Of a DNA stretch of 64,000 nt, positions 14,524-26,400 are shown piece after piece. The stretch is from Acanthococcus lagerstroemiae (lineage: Eukaryota > Arthropoda > Insecta > Hemiptera > Eriococcidae): positions 38,842,197 to 38,906,196 of the forward strand of contig CM063113.1 of assembly GCA_031841125.1 (NCBI GenBank). Direction: 5' to 3'. The position numbers were made by a program, and so were the translations under genes. Position 1 is the stretch's first letter. The number at the start of each line of letters is the position of its first letter. The notes under the pieces are model-generated. The model saw only the letters and a program-made list of their open reading frames with translations. It ran no database searches and had not been told where the DNA came from.

Positions 14524-15929
14524 TGGTAAGTAACTTATTCCGTATTGCCAAATTACATTACTCCGTTCTTGGTAGTCGGCATTTTGTTCTGTTCATGAGT
14601 GCTTACTGACAAATATATCTGTGTAGTTTTCCCTCTGTAATAATCATTAACCAATTGATACGTCGGTAATTACTGCAGTAAACCAAACTCTCAACGGTTC
14701 CCGTGTTCTTCCTACTCAGATCCTATGTCAGTTTCCAGCTGGCGTGCTGAGGACAATGCAGAGAACCACTTTTCGTACCTGACAAGTGTTTCAACGGAAT
14801 TATCCAAAAACTTATTATAACATTGTATTTTATGCGATTTTAGGCACCTAAAAAGGATGCAAAGGGATCTTCATCCAAACAGCCGCAAAAAACTCAAAAG
14901 AAGAAAGAAGGAGGATCTGGTGGAAAAGCAAAAAAGAAGGTAACTATGAATTTCGTTTTACAGAAAATCACGTTTGAATTGATAACAGAATGACTCCCTC
15001 ATTTCACGAGTTGGTGATAGGTAAATGTAAATTATTTAATTACTCGACTCTTAGACATTTCCTAATTTCTTATTATTTTATCTCTAGAAATGGTCGAAAG
15101 GAAAAGTTCGGGACAAGTTGAATAATCAAGTGTTATTGGATAAAGCATCTTACGATAAGTTGCTGAAAGAAGTTCCGTCTTATAAACTAATTACGCCTTC
15201 GGTAGTTAGCGAAAGATTGAAAGTTCGAGGATCCCTTGCAAGACGAGCTCTAAACGAATTACTCGAAAAAGGTAAGTTTGATATCTTCTCTTTATTCCGT
15301 AATATTCCTGTCTGGAAAAAAGTTGTTTAGAAGGCTGCCAAGTGTCCTAGAAATATCGATTCAAAAAAATCTTTTTAAAAAGGATGTTTCATCATCTATG
15401 AATACCGTGATAGGTTTTATTGTAATATTGGTCTAGCTTGTTATCGAATCTGACTATGAGAAACTGGAAAAAATGTGTCTGAAATTATGAGAATTAGTAT
15501 ACTCGATTTTAAAAGTATGGCGAAATTCGTTGTTTAACGAAACGCTGCTAATTATTTTCTAGACGGATCGAATTTTAATAATTACATTTTCCATTTTCAT
15601 AGTTTGTTTTTTGTTGAGAGCCAAAAATTGGTAGTGACCTTCTTGTTTTTGTTGTTTGAACACCTAAAATGCTAGTGTGAATCCGACGACTCATACTTTC
15701 TTGCGTTGTGTTTCCTACAGTCGTGATTCTTTTTTTAATAAGAGTATTTGAAAATGCTTTGAAATCCGTGTTCGATCTTGTTCAATATTAAGTTTAGGTT
15801 CCTGTATATTCGACTGAGCGGATACAGTAGATGAATTTTTCTGTTTTTTCAGGCTTAATCAAGCAGGTAGTGAAACATCATGCACAGCTGATATACACCC
15901 GGACGACAAAGGCTGAGGACCAACCTTAA
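14524..15929 (+). CDS. RpS25: 40S ribosomal protein S25
   Basis: Four coding exons: 14524-14526 (the ATG alone, followed directly by GTAAGT), 14844-14939, 15088-15271 and 15853-15929. They give 360 nt and a 119-residue protein. The N terminus is a lysine-rich tail ([12 protein letters not shown]). The globular part carries the family signature [13 protein letters not shown], then [34 protein letters not shown] and a C terminus [19 protein letters not shown]. Length and order match animal S25, a head protein of the small ribosomal subunit. A first coding exon holding only the start codon is common in ribosomal protein genes. The reading frame into 15271+ (retained intron) is not the real C terminus. 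Confidence 0.97.
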
Positions 15930-15960
15930 TGTTATGGATATTTTTTATTCTACGTTTAAA

Positions 15961-15966
15961 AATAAA
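15961..15966 (+). promoter_or_regulatory. poly(A) signal of RpS25
   Basis: AATAAA lies 32 bases after the stop codon of RpS25, a normal spacing for a short ribosomal protein 3' UTR. Confidence 0.6.
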
Positions 15967-16449
15967 TGATTTTTTTTTAGGCGCAGTTCGTTATTTTACT
16001 TGTAGTCTTGTAGAATTAGCGTGTGAACCGAAACAAAACGTTATTAATTTTGGTAATTTTCTTATCACAGCGAAAAGTAATAAAGAGTCAGAAGTTCCTT
16101 TCATGAAATTTGATTTAGCTTCATTAAGAAAAATATTTCGGGCTTTGGGCCACACCTTGCGAAAACATGTTTAAATAATGATCGCATCGTCCGTAGAAGC
16201 AGTTCAACAGCAAATCCTTTCCTTATGTGTAATGTAGGTTTCAACTTGATTAAGACGCCTTATTTCTTTTTATCAAGTTCATCTTGCGTCTGGGGTTTCT
16301 CTTGTCTCAGTTTCCATTTTTCACGCGTCGAGAGTTTAAATACTAAGTGTTCCATGTTCCATCTAGCTCTTATCTAATGTTCACATCAAGAACTGGCTCC
16401 ATGAGTTACTAGTTTAAATTAATGGTGAAATCTGGTCATAATTTGTAAT

Positions 16450-16706
16450 TGGACGCTGTTAAGCGTAAGAGAACCAAGCAGCAAAATCTGTTTTTTGAGA
16501 ACACATGATTCGAAATTCAGGAACCACGTAGGAATAATATGATAGAGCGTTTACTGACAAGCTTTTTTCAACGTAAGTACATATTTTTGAATCGGGGGCC
16601 CTATGTTGAAAAATTATTCTTTTTACGCTCTTTCCAACGAGCAACGATACTAACTCATTTTATTTACAAATGTCAGTTTTGGTTCCCTTACGCTTAACAG
16701 CGTCCA
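16450..16706 (+). mobile_element. MITE, GGACGCTGTT family, copy B
   Basis: The ends GGACGCTGTTAAGCGTAAG and CTTACGCTTAACAGCGTCC are inverted repeats. AATT flanks both sides, a possible 4-bp duplication although AATT is palindromic. Interior matches copy A, including CGGGGGCCC and TTTTTACGCTCTTTCC. Confidence 0.85.
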
Positions 16707-17056
16707 ATTTCAAAAAGTACAGAAATCCGAGTTGCTGAGGAATTATTCAGTGGAGTACAACATTGTACTAAGACAGGCGAAACAGCGAGTCAAATGACAC
16801 AATGAGTGCAATGATTTCAGTTAGGTGTGCATGTGTACCCCGAGGTCTGAACGCAGTTTGAACTCAGCATTCAGAAATCCAAAGTGTACTCATTTTTAAA
16901 CTAAAGGGGAAACATGATATAGATGCCCTGTACATAATGATATGATTAATTTAAAATTCAGTTCTTCATTAGAAATGTCCTGAAAAAAAATTACTGCGTA
17001 TAGTCAATTTCTTTGCTAGGACAGTGTCACAAATTATGAGAATCCTCATTCATATT

Positions 17057-17314
17057 TGGACACTATTCAGTGTAACAGCGTAAGGGGACCAACCAAAATT
17101 CGTAAACAAAATGAGTTATTAGTATTGTTGAAAAGAGCGTAAAAAGTAGAATTTGTCAAAATTGGGCCCCTGATTAAAAAATATAAAAGTTTATCAGTAA
17201 ACACTATGTCATATAGTTTCTACTTCTACTCGGCTCTTGAACTTCGATCTTCGAATCACCTATTCTCAAAAAACGGATTTTGCTGGTTGGTTCCCTTAAG
17301 CTGAATGGTGTCCA
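17057..17314 (-). mobile_element. MITE, GGACGCTGTT family, copy C (inverted)
   Basis: The same family as copy B, in the opposite orientation, about 350 bp downstream of it. The ends are GGACACTATTCAG and CTGAATGGTGTCC. ATTT flanks both ends, which supports a 4-bp target duplication for this family. Confidence 0.82.
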
Positions 17315-18217
17315 TTTGAATCAAAGTTATTGGGATCAGAGATGATAAACTGATAAGTTAGCCATTAGCGATTAGCGGAGCAGTTTTGGTCAATCAGCTA
17401 ACCGTTAGCTTAGTTGAGGAAGGCATAAACATTAGCGAATGTTTTTTACTGAATCCAGCTTTATTGCGGTTGACCTTTTGTCATCCTGATTCCTGAATTT
17501 TGAACATTTGAACCTGATCCGTTGGTAACAATTTAGTAACAATAAACATTTACCCGCAATGCCTCAAATAACTCGTAAATTCTTCAAAATTCAAAACACG
17601 TAATCATTGGTTGTACATTTCTCATGGGAGCGATTCATTTGATCGCTCAAATCAGAAAATTTGGCAGGTTCTCTGTTTCTCAACTCTGCCGCAGGGTGTC
17701 AGCTTAGCCTGTTTGATTCCCAGTTTCCCAAGATCAAGATCCCAACTTGCAACTCTAATTTATATTCCAAACCAATATGACTTGCTTGATTAACTTGATA
17801 TGGACGTGCTTATTTCCCATTGGTTGACAGAAAAACAGGCTCAATTCATTGACTTAACAGAACGACGTCGTTCGGATCACAAAAAACAAAAACATTGACT
17901 ACTGCATGCCACATACGGTGAAGGGGGTACCCGCCTATACTCCTATAAATACGCTATACCATCCTATACCCATGAAAGCAGCGCCACCTAGTAGTTGGTG
18001 TACGAACGGTTGATACGAATTTGACTTTATCCGTAGACTTTACAAGTCTATGAGTTGATTTGCGGTTTGTTTATACTTGGGTACATCGAGATAACTGCAA
18101 AATTTTTCTGAATTTTACACGTAAACGTTGTCAACTGTACTTGCCGGAAATTTTCGCGGTCGCGTCGAATCACGGATTTCTAACCATTTTACTAATTGTT
18201 CGATTCAACTTCGCAAA
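17315..18217. other. intergenic, with a TTAGC word cluster
   Basis: No gene is seen between copy C of the MITE and DAD1. At 17350-17425 the words TTAGCC, TTAGCG and ACCGTTAGC recur, like the interior of the hAT-type element at 29686-30129, so this may be a decayed relative (CAGAGATG at 17338 resembles its end). The DAD1 5' UTR lies in the last 150-200 bases. Confidence 0.45.
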
Positions 18218-18735
18218 ATGCCCAAATTAATGACTGTCGTGTACAAGTTCAGAGACGAGTATGTGAACACGACACCTAAAAAACTGAAAATTATCGACGC
18301 TTATTTACTATACATTTTCTTAACGGGCGTTATTCAATTCCTGTATTGCTGCTTAGTCGGAACATTTCCTTTCAATTCTTTCCTCAGCGGGTTCATATCA
18401 TGCGTTAGCTGTTTCATCTTGGCGGGTAAGCATTGACACATCAGTATTTTTTTTTCTTACAAATAGTAATAACCTGCGTATAAATCGAATTTGTGTGGTT
18501 TCATGGCGAACGACTCAAGTGTTCGTCGTCTATTGTGGACTAGTTTGTCCACATTTTCATTATTTATTGGATGCATTTCTATTCTAAAGTCTATTTGACT
18601 TCAGTATGTTTAAGGTTGCAAGTGAACCCTCAAAACAAAGAAGATTTTAAAGGTATAAGTCCGGAAAGAGCATTTGCCGATTTCATCTGTGCGCACGTTA
18701 TTTTACACTTGGTTATTATGAATTTCATTGGTTAA
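18218..18735 (+). CDS. Dad1: DAD1, oligosaccharyltransferase subunit
   Basis: Two coding exons, 18218-18425 and 18605-18735, give 339 nt and a 112-residue protein. The intron splits a valine codon, with GTAAGC as donor and GACTTCAG as acceptor. The protein has the three hydrophobic helices and hallmark strings of DAD1/OST2 ([46 protein letters not shown], ending VIMNFIG). It is one residue shorter than the vertebrate protein. DAD1 is a small membrane subunit of the ER complex that transfers N-glycans to nascent chains. The ATG at 18218 ([11 protein letters not shown]) is chosen because the upstream open frame starts with a non-ATG codon. It is tail-to-tail with AMFR. Confidence 0.97.
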
Positions 18736-18847
18736 TATTCTGCTGGTGTAAACTTTTATTCCGTATTCGCTCGAAGTGTGTTCGTTGTCGGACTGATGTA
18801 CTATTTGTATCTATCTCTTACGTTACTCTCATCTGTTTTTGTAATAC

Positions 18848-18853
18848 AATAAA
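18848..18853 (+). promoter_or_regulatory. poly(A) signal of DAD1
   Basis: AATAAA lies 113 bases after the DAD1 stop codon. The AMFR stop lies only 270 bases further on in the opposite direction, so the two 3' UTRs may overlap. Confidence 0.55.
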
Positions 18854-19123
18854 TTAGTTATGTAACGATATTGTTATTAATAAACTTGGCCAGTAAATGA
18901 AGAAATTCGTTTGAAACATCTCGCAACATCAGTGACAACAAAGCAATAAGTTTTACTAATAGCAAATCGATACATACAACATAAATAAAAATCGACACGA
19001 AAAGAAAAACCTGCGAAAATAGAACATAAAACAAAACGTCAGGATTAGAAAAATAACGTGTCCAGAAAGTTCTCAATACACGCTTGAATTCAACTTCAAA
19101 TCATGACTCTACAATAAAATAAG

Positions 19124-22100
19124 TTAATTCACAAGCCTTCGTTCCAAGAATTTCTTCTTAGCATTAAGAAATAATTGTTCTTTACGATTCCTCAACGCCG
19201 TTTCCCTCTCGGCGGGTGAGGGCGAAAACTCGTTTTCCATCATCATACTCAAGTCGTTAGCTGAATCCCCGGTGGATCTGAAACATAGATTTCTTTTATG
19301 AACACCGAATTTCTTCGTCCGGTATAACTGATACACAACCAAACAACTGATAGCTTATAACTGCCAATGACGTATCACGGGGCACAGGTACGAATAACCT
19401 GCATAGATCCATTACGTACTTCGGGACAGGTTATCAATTTGATTTACAGCAATTACTAATCAACAGAAAGCAACAAGAAGTAAGAATTTTCAGAATTTGC
19501 TGCCATTGAGAATCTCTTTGGTAGTACGAGCAAACTCAACCGATACATCTTTTCAACCTACTTTAATAGTTACCAGATTGATTGCTAGACTGGAATTTCA
19601 ATTTTTCCAAAAGTACCAGGAAGATATGCATGCACGGGGGGGGGGGGGGGGGGGAATCACGAAAGTTCTCTATGGTGCATTCAGGAAACAGCAGACGCAC
19701 ACCATAAAACAAGAAGGTCAAAAGAGCTTTATAATTACTATCACTTGCTTGTAATAATTCCGAAAACGAATTTCCAATACATCGGACATTTTTTTGTATT
19801 TCGATTTGAAGACTTACTCAGGCTCTGTGGCAGGCACGTAGCCGGATGTGCTACTGTTCGCCTGTGACTGCTCGGTACTGACGTCGTTCGTTCTAGTCAC
19901 TTCGGAAGTTTCCTGCGGGTAGTGTAACTGCTCCTGTTCGATCGGCAGTAGTCCTTCCAAAATATTATTCGAAGTCACGTTAACAGAGCGAGTTTGTCTC
20001 AGATTCTCAATTATCAGGTTCAGCGGATAGTGCGGAAATATGAGCTGCACCTACGCATGCATTCGATTCACATCAGTAAGTACGTTCTAAGTGCGCTCAT
20101 TTGTAATGCCACCGAAAGTAAAGCATTGTTAACCCAAGCATGCTAAGCCGGCATTTTCATCATAACTTTTTCCATTGGTGAGCGAATGCATCACGAACGA
20201 CGATTGAGGCTGTCCGCGAAGAAGATCGAGATTGCACGGCGAATGAAAAGATGAAAATGACGGCTTAGCAAATCTGGGTTCATAGTGCTTTAATGAAAGT
20301 AACACGAGGGGTCTGGAATAAAAGAGAACTCTAAATATGGCATCGGATTCCCCCAGGATCTACATTCTCAGTTTGTATTTTGGCATATTGGGCAATGTTG
20401 TTCTTAATAAGCGAGGAACTTCAATTGGAACTAATCGCAGTTTGGGTTTTCTCCATATCCTTAAAGAAACGAGAGTACTAACGAATAATAATCACCTGAT
20501 TAGCCATTGTTTCCAACTGCGAGTCCGAGATTTCAGGAGTGCCCACGGTTGACATTACTTGTACAGAGAAACTGGGCAACCAAGATACATACCTCGAACC
20601 TAAAATAGTAAATTCAATAATTAGAAACACATTTCGTAAAACAACGGACAGAATACTTTCAAGAGTTGACTTACCGTCAAAATGGAAGAAATGCTGGCGA
20701 TTAATGTGGGTTGGATTTCGTCCACCTACACGAATCAGCCTACGAGCTTGTCTACTCGAGGATCCACGACTCACATTCGAGCCATTCATGTTGAGAACAT
20801 AACGGCAGGTTGGACATGAAGTATCTTGCTCCAGCCATAACTGGAGACACGTCCTGTACATGATTAACTAATTATTATATGCTTGTAACACTTCCGGGCC
20901 ACAAGTCCGTTGAAATTCGTGCGTGAATCAACAAATACAATTTTGCAAAAACTTACGAATGAAATAAGTGTCGACATGGTAATTTTCGTGCCGTGTCCAT
21001 CTTCTCCCAACAAATCGCGCAGTTATCTGAATTTTCGGTTAATTCTTTTTCTGTGGCCATGGGATATCTAAAACACCAAGATAACGATTCAGTTGTGTTA
21101 CCTGATGATGACAGTGATGTCGAAACGTCGTGTTAATAAATTGTAATTGATTTTGGAGCGATTTGCATCTATACTTTATGATTCAGAAAATTATTTCCGA
21201 ATTAGGGGAAATGCACCCAAGAGCAAATCATTAAACAGCATCCTCCCGCCAAAAGGAAATTTTATAGGTCTTCCTGTATTACTTTCCTTTTATCTCTTTT
21301 GTTTCCATTTTTCCGGGCTTACAATGTAACTCAGAACTTCGAGGATAAATTTATAGAACTCTTTCAGTCTGATTTATCACTTGTTCAAGCTCGCATAACT
21401 TGTTACAATTCCTGTAGATTAGGTCAAAGTTTTTCAAGTCCTAGACCCATTTAAGCTACTTACTGTCTCTTCAAAACTTGTTCAACGTCCTTCAAGAATC
21501 TTCCCAGTTTTGTTTTAGACTTATCAGGATCGGCCCACATTCATTTCAGACTACTACAAAACTCATCCCAACTTATTTAGGACTCCTGTGAACTAAGTCG
21601 AAAACTATTCAAGCCATTCAAAACTCATTCGACGCCATTCAAAACTCCTCAAGTTGATTCAGATTTATAAAAATTGTTTCAGACGCATTTAAGACGTACC
21701 AATAGTAATTCAAAAACTATTAAACTTTTAAATTTAAGTTAGACCCTTCATAACGTATCGAGATTTCCTGATGCATTTATGGCTCACCAGAATTATTTCA
21801 GACTACTTCAGACCCCTTGAGACCTTAGAAACATAGAAATGGTTCAGACTGGATATCAGATCGTAACATATCACTTACTCCTTCTCCATATGATTCAGGA
21901 TCCATATGTAGTTCCGATGTTTCTTTATTTTTCGTTGTATTTCGGTCATAAGGTATCGTACATGCATACAAATAGCGAAAGAAGCAACAGAGAAGAAGAT
22001 GTTGCCCCACAATAGCATGTGAAGATAATGCAACAGCTCCAAACATAAATCAGCGAGTTCCAAGGCCAGTGATACATAGTAGGTCAGTGACATTTCCATT

Positions 22101-23436
22101 TTATTGATTATGAAATTGGCGAATGAATTGTGTCCCAAGAATCGTTGGTTGTGATTACGTATAAATTTGGCTTCAAACGGATCGATAACATATTTGATAA
22201 GAATATGCGGCACACGTAAAGTAATAGAAAGGCACTAGAACAGACATAAGTAATACGTGAGGAATCGAGCCATTCAAACTATTCAAGTGCAGATATTATA
22301 GTTTCTCTTTTATATTACATCGCGGAAAATTAAAAACAGGGAATACAGGTTTTACGCCTGCAATATAGGACTGCTCCGGAAAAAAATCTTAGTTCGAGAC
22401 ATGAGAATAAAAATACAGGTCTGTACCAAACTACCACATTACAATCGAAGATAGCTTCTTTTTTTTTTTTTCATTATTTGAATTGGTAGTAAAATTAATC
22501 TTTTTTACGTTCTAAATTATTTTTATTCTTAATAAAGGAGAATTTACTTCGGCAATCATGAATGCGAATATATTGTAGCCCAAGTTGACACCGTAAGTTA
22601 AACAAAGGTAAATCATGTAGTTCGCAACGCTGAAGAGGCACAAGAGAAGCGTAACAATTTTACATCGATTCCAGAACGTGACGTGCGAGGTAATAGTCAC
22701 CATCTAAAACGGAGAAAAGTTGAGTTAATAATCGGGAAAACTAGAAATAAGCTTTCATTTACAGATTTTAGCAAGATGATTAGACGTACATATTCCAATC
22801 GGTCTTTTGAAAATTGCACAAAAACCTGAAGAAAGCCCAGTACTCCGAACCAACCGAGCAACAGTATCACGTCTTCGGCTGTTTGCACTTTGATTACACC
22901 GAACATGAAGATACATTTGTACAAAAAGTAGTTACACAGTTTCTCTCGAAAATTGATAATTTCCACAATGCGTAAGTCTCCGAACACGAGTCTCTGCACT
23001 ATCTTCCCAAAAAGAACTATGGCACACGTGATTGCATTGATGAATACCTGTAACCAGAAACGACAGTGAAAATCCGACTCAATAGGATTCGAATAGCGTT
23101 CGGAATTACGTATTTCCCATCTATTGCACCGGTCGCCAAAATAATTTCGAGCAGAAATATACTCACCCACCGAGAGAAACTCTCTTGAATCATGTAAAAG
23201 AGTATATTTTTCACCGATTCTGGAACATCAAAATTATCAAGATCGATCAGATGTTCGTCATCGTCGACGATGATATCCGATGCATTCTTATCGTTCACGA
23301 ATGCGTCGTTCTTCCATGCTGGATCCTCGGTGATCTGCTTCGCATTGTAAACCAAAGATATGAACAACGCGGTTGACAATACGGAGTAAGTAGTTAGAGT
23401 CGGAATAGGAAGTCTGTCCCAGGTTCCTAAGGGCAT
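19124..23436 (-). CDS. Amfr: ER-anchored E3 ubiquitin ligase AMFR/gp78
   Basis: Nine coding exons on the minus strand: 23436-23167, 23047-22790, 22703-22548, 22234-21879, 21067-20957, 20853-20675, 20599-20496, 20050-19818 and 19277-19124. They give 1821 nt (606 aa) in frame. The N-terminal half holds several membrane helices (for example INAITCAIVLFGKIVQRLVF and LLLCLFSVANYMIYLCLTYG). The RING finger follows, with ligands C363, C366, C378, H380, H383, C386, C397 and C400 and the typical WLEQDTSCPTCR. Then come HFFHFDG, a CUE ubiquitin-binding domain (from residue 479, FPHYP to NNILEG) and, at 578-602, a helix matching the region that binds the E2 enzyme UBE2G2. Vertebrate gp78 ends with a p97/VCP-binding motif; this protein stops right after the E2-binding helix and lacks it. 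The known role is ER-associated degradation, including of sterol-synthesis enzymes. Introns hold a MITE, a degenerate array and a G run. Confidence 0.96.
19636..19654 (+). repeat. G19 homopolymer in AMFR intron 8
   Basis: Nineteen consecutive G on the plus strand, which is C in the AMFR transcript. Such runs are length-variable and can form G-quadruplexes on the non-template strand. Confidence 0.9.
20121..20290. mobile_element. MITE in AMFR intron 7, TA duplication
   Basis: Inverted ends (left containing AACCCAAGCATGCTAAGCC, right GGCTTAGCAAATCTGGGTT) and a shared inner segment GCATTTTCATC/GATGAAAATGAC. TA flanks both sides (20119-20120 and 20291-20292). It is 170 bp long with no coding capacity, and fits a Tc1/mariner-type MITE. 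Confidence 0.72.
21345..21835. repeat. degenerate short-word array in AMFR intron 4
   Basis: About 490 bp of loosely repeated segments of 16-25 bases built on TTCAAAACTCATTC, TTTCAGACTACTTCAGAC and AAGACCTATTC-like strings. No unit is exact, so it would be missed by strict tandem-repeat detection. A similar array lies in intron 3 of the GILT gene (about 47640-47880). Confidence 0.6.
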
Positions 23437-26400
23437 AATGAAAGTATAGGAATAGAACTAAATCACGATACTTATTAGAAACTATCACACCACCCCGTAT
23501 GCGTGTGAACTACAATCGCGCCAGTCGCCGAGGTTCATATTCTCGAATTTGACTTTTTTTTTTTTTTACGAACAACACGATAAAATTTGGAAACGAATAC
23601 AAATAATACTACGCAATCCGAAATTTTTTCTCCGTTTATTTTGGTGGTTGTCGAGAAACATTATCAACACTATCATTGCAGCCCAACTGGGAAAATATTA
23701 CATTCAATTCTTCCAATCATCTACACTGATCTTTGGATACTCTATTTGGCTACACTGACGATATGTCGGACTTCCTAGGCACATTGTAGGTTCGCTAGCA
23801 TCGATTGAAGAACTGATAACACTACCGAACAAAATGAAATTTTTTGTTTGCACAACGCATTTAAGGAGGTGATTCTTAAGTATTTTTCAACGCTGAATGC
23901 AGTGCCGTCGGCCGTTTATCTCTATCACATCCAGTTTTTCTGATCAAAAACTATAACAAGCACCAAGCAGCAATCAACAATGCTGCACGAATACTTATGA
24001 TTATGACCAATTCAACAGGGCTTTCCTGTAAAATTTGCATTTTTGCGCTGAGGTCCCTTTCTTCTTTTCCGCTCACAAAGGGTTAGCCCTCAAGCCCTTA
24101 TCAATTTCCTTTCAGATGAGCCAGTTTTTTTTAAAGGTTTCTTTTGCAGAACATTGTCACTGATCAGTGATCACCTTTAACCTTTTCATCCAAATACACC
24201 AATCAGCGTGCCACATTTCATTAGGCCGCTAGAGAGCGACTTTTTAGTGTCCGAACACGAATGGCGTGGGTTATTCCCGAGTGTTTCTAGATGCTCTTGA
24301 ACTACTTACTTGTTGCTACACAAACATACACACACGCATCCATCAAGTATAATCATTCTATACATACGAAAACAATGTAATTGTTTTTAGTTGAAGTAAA
24401 GTAGGAAAGTAATTATTAAATAAGTTCTGAAAATTGTACAATGGTATTTCTCTTATTGTCTTATCGCGCTAGGTTAGTGTTGGTGATGGTAAGTATTCAG
24501 TGATTTTTATTCGGTGATTAATGGTGTTGTAATCTGACATCCCACTTATATTGTTAATTTCGCAGCTGTAATCATGGATAATTGGTTCGAAATATTTGCA
24601 TCCTGACCCATCCACAAATATGATACTCGCATGAGAATACGAATCTCGGGTCGCAGAAATTAGTAGTTTGATTAGTGAGTATTATTCATTAGTTAATTCC
24701 CATCTATCGTTATATTCGTTATCTATTATTCTGTTCTGTGCAGCTGGTATTGAATGTATGAGGTTCGTTGAACGACTGATTAAATTCAATTTCTTTGATT
24801 GTATCAGATGTAGTTGTATATTTGGTGATGTACTGTCATTGTAACTACACAGACTTACGTATTCTTGATAATGAAATGAAATTTTGAGGCATGTCTAACT
24901 TCAGTAGCTACGTATTATCCACCACAAAATCCTAATCCAATTTTGAGACGCTGGGAAATATTGCTCAGTTGTAGAAAAACGGCTTGTCTCAACTGCTTAA
25001 TTTTTCTGCTGGCTTCGATGTTACGATCTCGAAGATAATTCTTGGCTATATTAATTTCAAAATTGTGCGATTATTTTGGTAATCAACTGGCTGTCCATGT
25101 GTTCGTTGATTTTTCATAGTTGTATGTCAGATTTATGTTTGTTAATTGAAATTTAGATGTTTTAGTTTGCTGACAATTGATAGTGAGATATTTGAACAGT
25201 ATCCAAAAAGTATTGATTCATTATTAGTCTAATTAATAGTTCACTTCTTGCTTAGTTGACCTATAAACCACTTGTTGATAATTCTGGTTATCAGTGCAGG
25301 TTGCGTGTAATATGACATTACAAGATTCGAGATCGTGATAGTTGTGGATTTTGGGAATATTTTACGTATTCTCACATGAGTTACAGGAATTCACGCGAAG
25401 TAAAAGACAATAATTTAAATTTACGTAGAGTTACCTTACCACAACTTGTTCTGGCTTTTTATAAAAGAAAGTGCTCTTCCTAATTTTCTCTTCAAAATCA
25501 CGTTCTTTACATAGTTTAACCGCTGAAGAGAATGGCATTATTGAAATTTTTCGTTGTCAAGTGTAATATTAGAGCAATAAAGTTTGCACTGATGCATGTC
25601 AATCATTCAGAAACTTATCAATTTTGAAGATGCTTTACAATCAGTTAAATGGGAATGCACCCTTTTGCCTTACGAGGAATATGATAATTCTACACTCTTC
25701 ACAAAGTGACCATGGAAAACGAAAAGATTGAACATGAAAGAATGAAAAATAATATTGTATAGGCCGAAAATGTAGAAAATACTGAGAAACCATTATGATA
25801 GAAAGAAAGAAGAAATGAAAATGCTGGAAAAGAAATAGCCACTCCCCCTCCCATTACCCTTTAATAAAATGATCAAAAATGACAGACAATACTGGCAAGA
25901 CACGCGTAACCTAAATTTGAAAAAAAATTAAAAATATGTACTTGAACGGCAAATGGGACAGTCGTAAGAATTTGAGGAAACGTTCAGTAGCAAAAAAAAA
26001 AAAAAAAATGTATATGTTTGTGGCAAATCGTGAAATTCAGACATTTTAAGCAGTGATATTAGGCGTGTAATAAAATGCCTAGTCATTTTAGGAAAATTAT
26101 AGAAACATTTACTATCGGCCTGGGAAATATTTAAAATGACTAGATATTATATAAAATGACGAACAGGTGTCCGGCGAACTGTATAATAATAAATTTTAAT
26201 AAAATGGACAATTTAAACACTTGAAGTCAAAACATAAAACGAAATGAGAGGTTCACGTGTCAGAAAAGTAGGTGTGAGTATTAAAAAAGAAGTCGAAATG
26301 TCCTCATTGCTTATTAGTGCAAGAACGTTGGCTACGACACCTACTATTACAGAGGACAGAAGCGCGACGACGTTTGTCTCGCATACTTTTACATCTCGTA

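Noticed and set aside
15929..16174. 81-codon frame just after RpS25
   Set aside because: It begins at the RpS25 stop, includes the poly(A) signal and has no similarity; most likely 3' UTR.
17338..17680. A further hAT-like element starting CAGAGATG
   Set aside because: The TTAGC words are present, but no right end with a matching 8-bp duplication was found.
24486..24494. Strong splice donor context as the end of a first exon of the phosphatase gene
   Set aside because: A single donor motif 6.9 kb upstream is not enough to call an exon.
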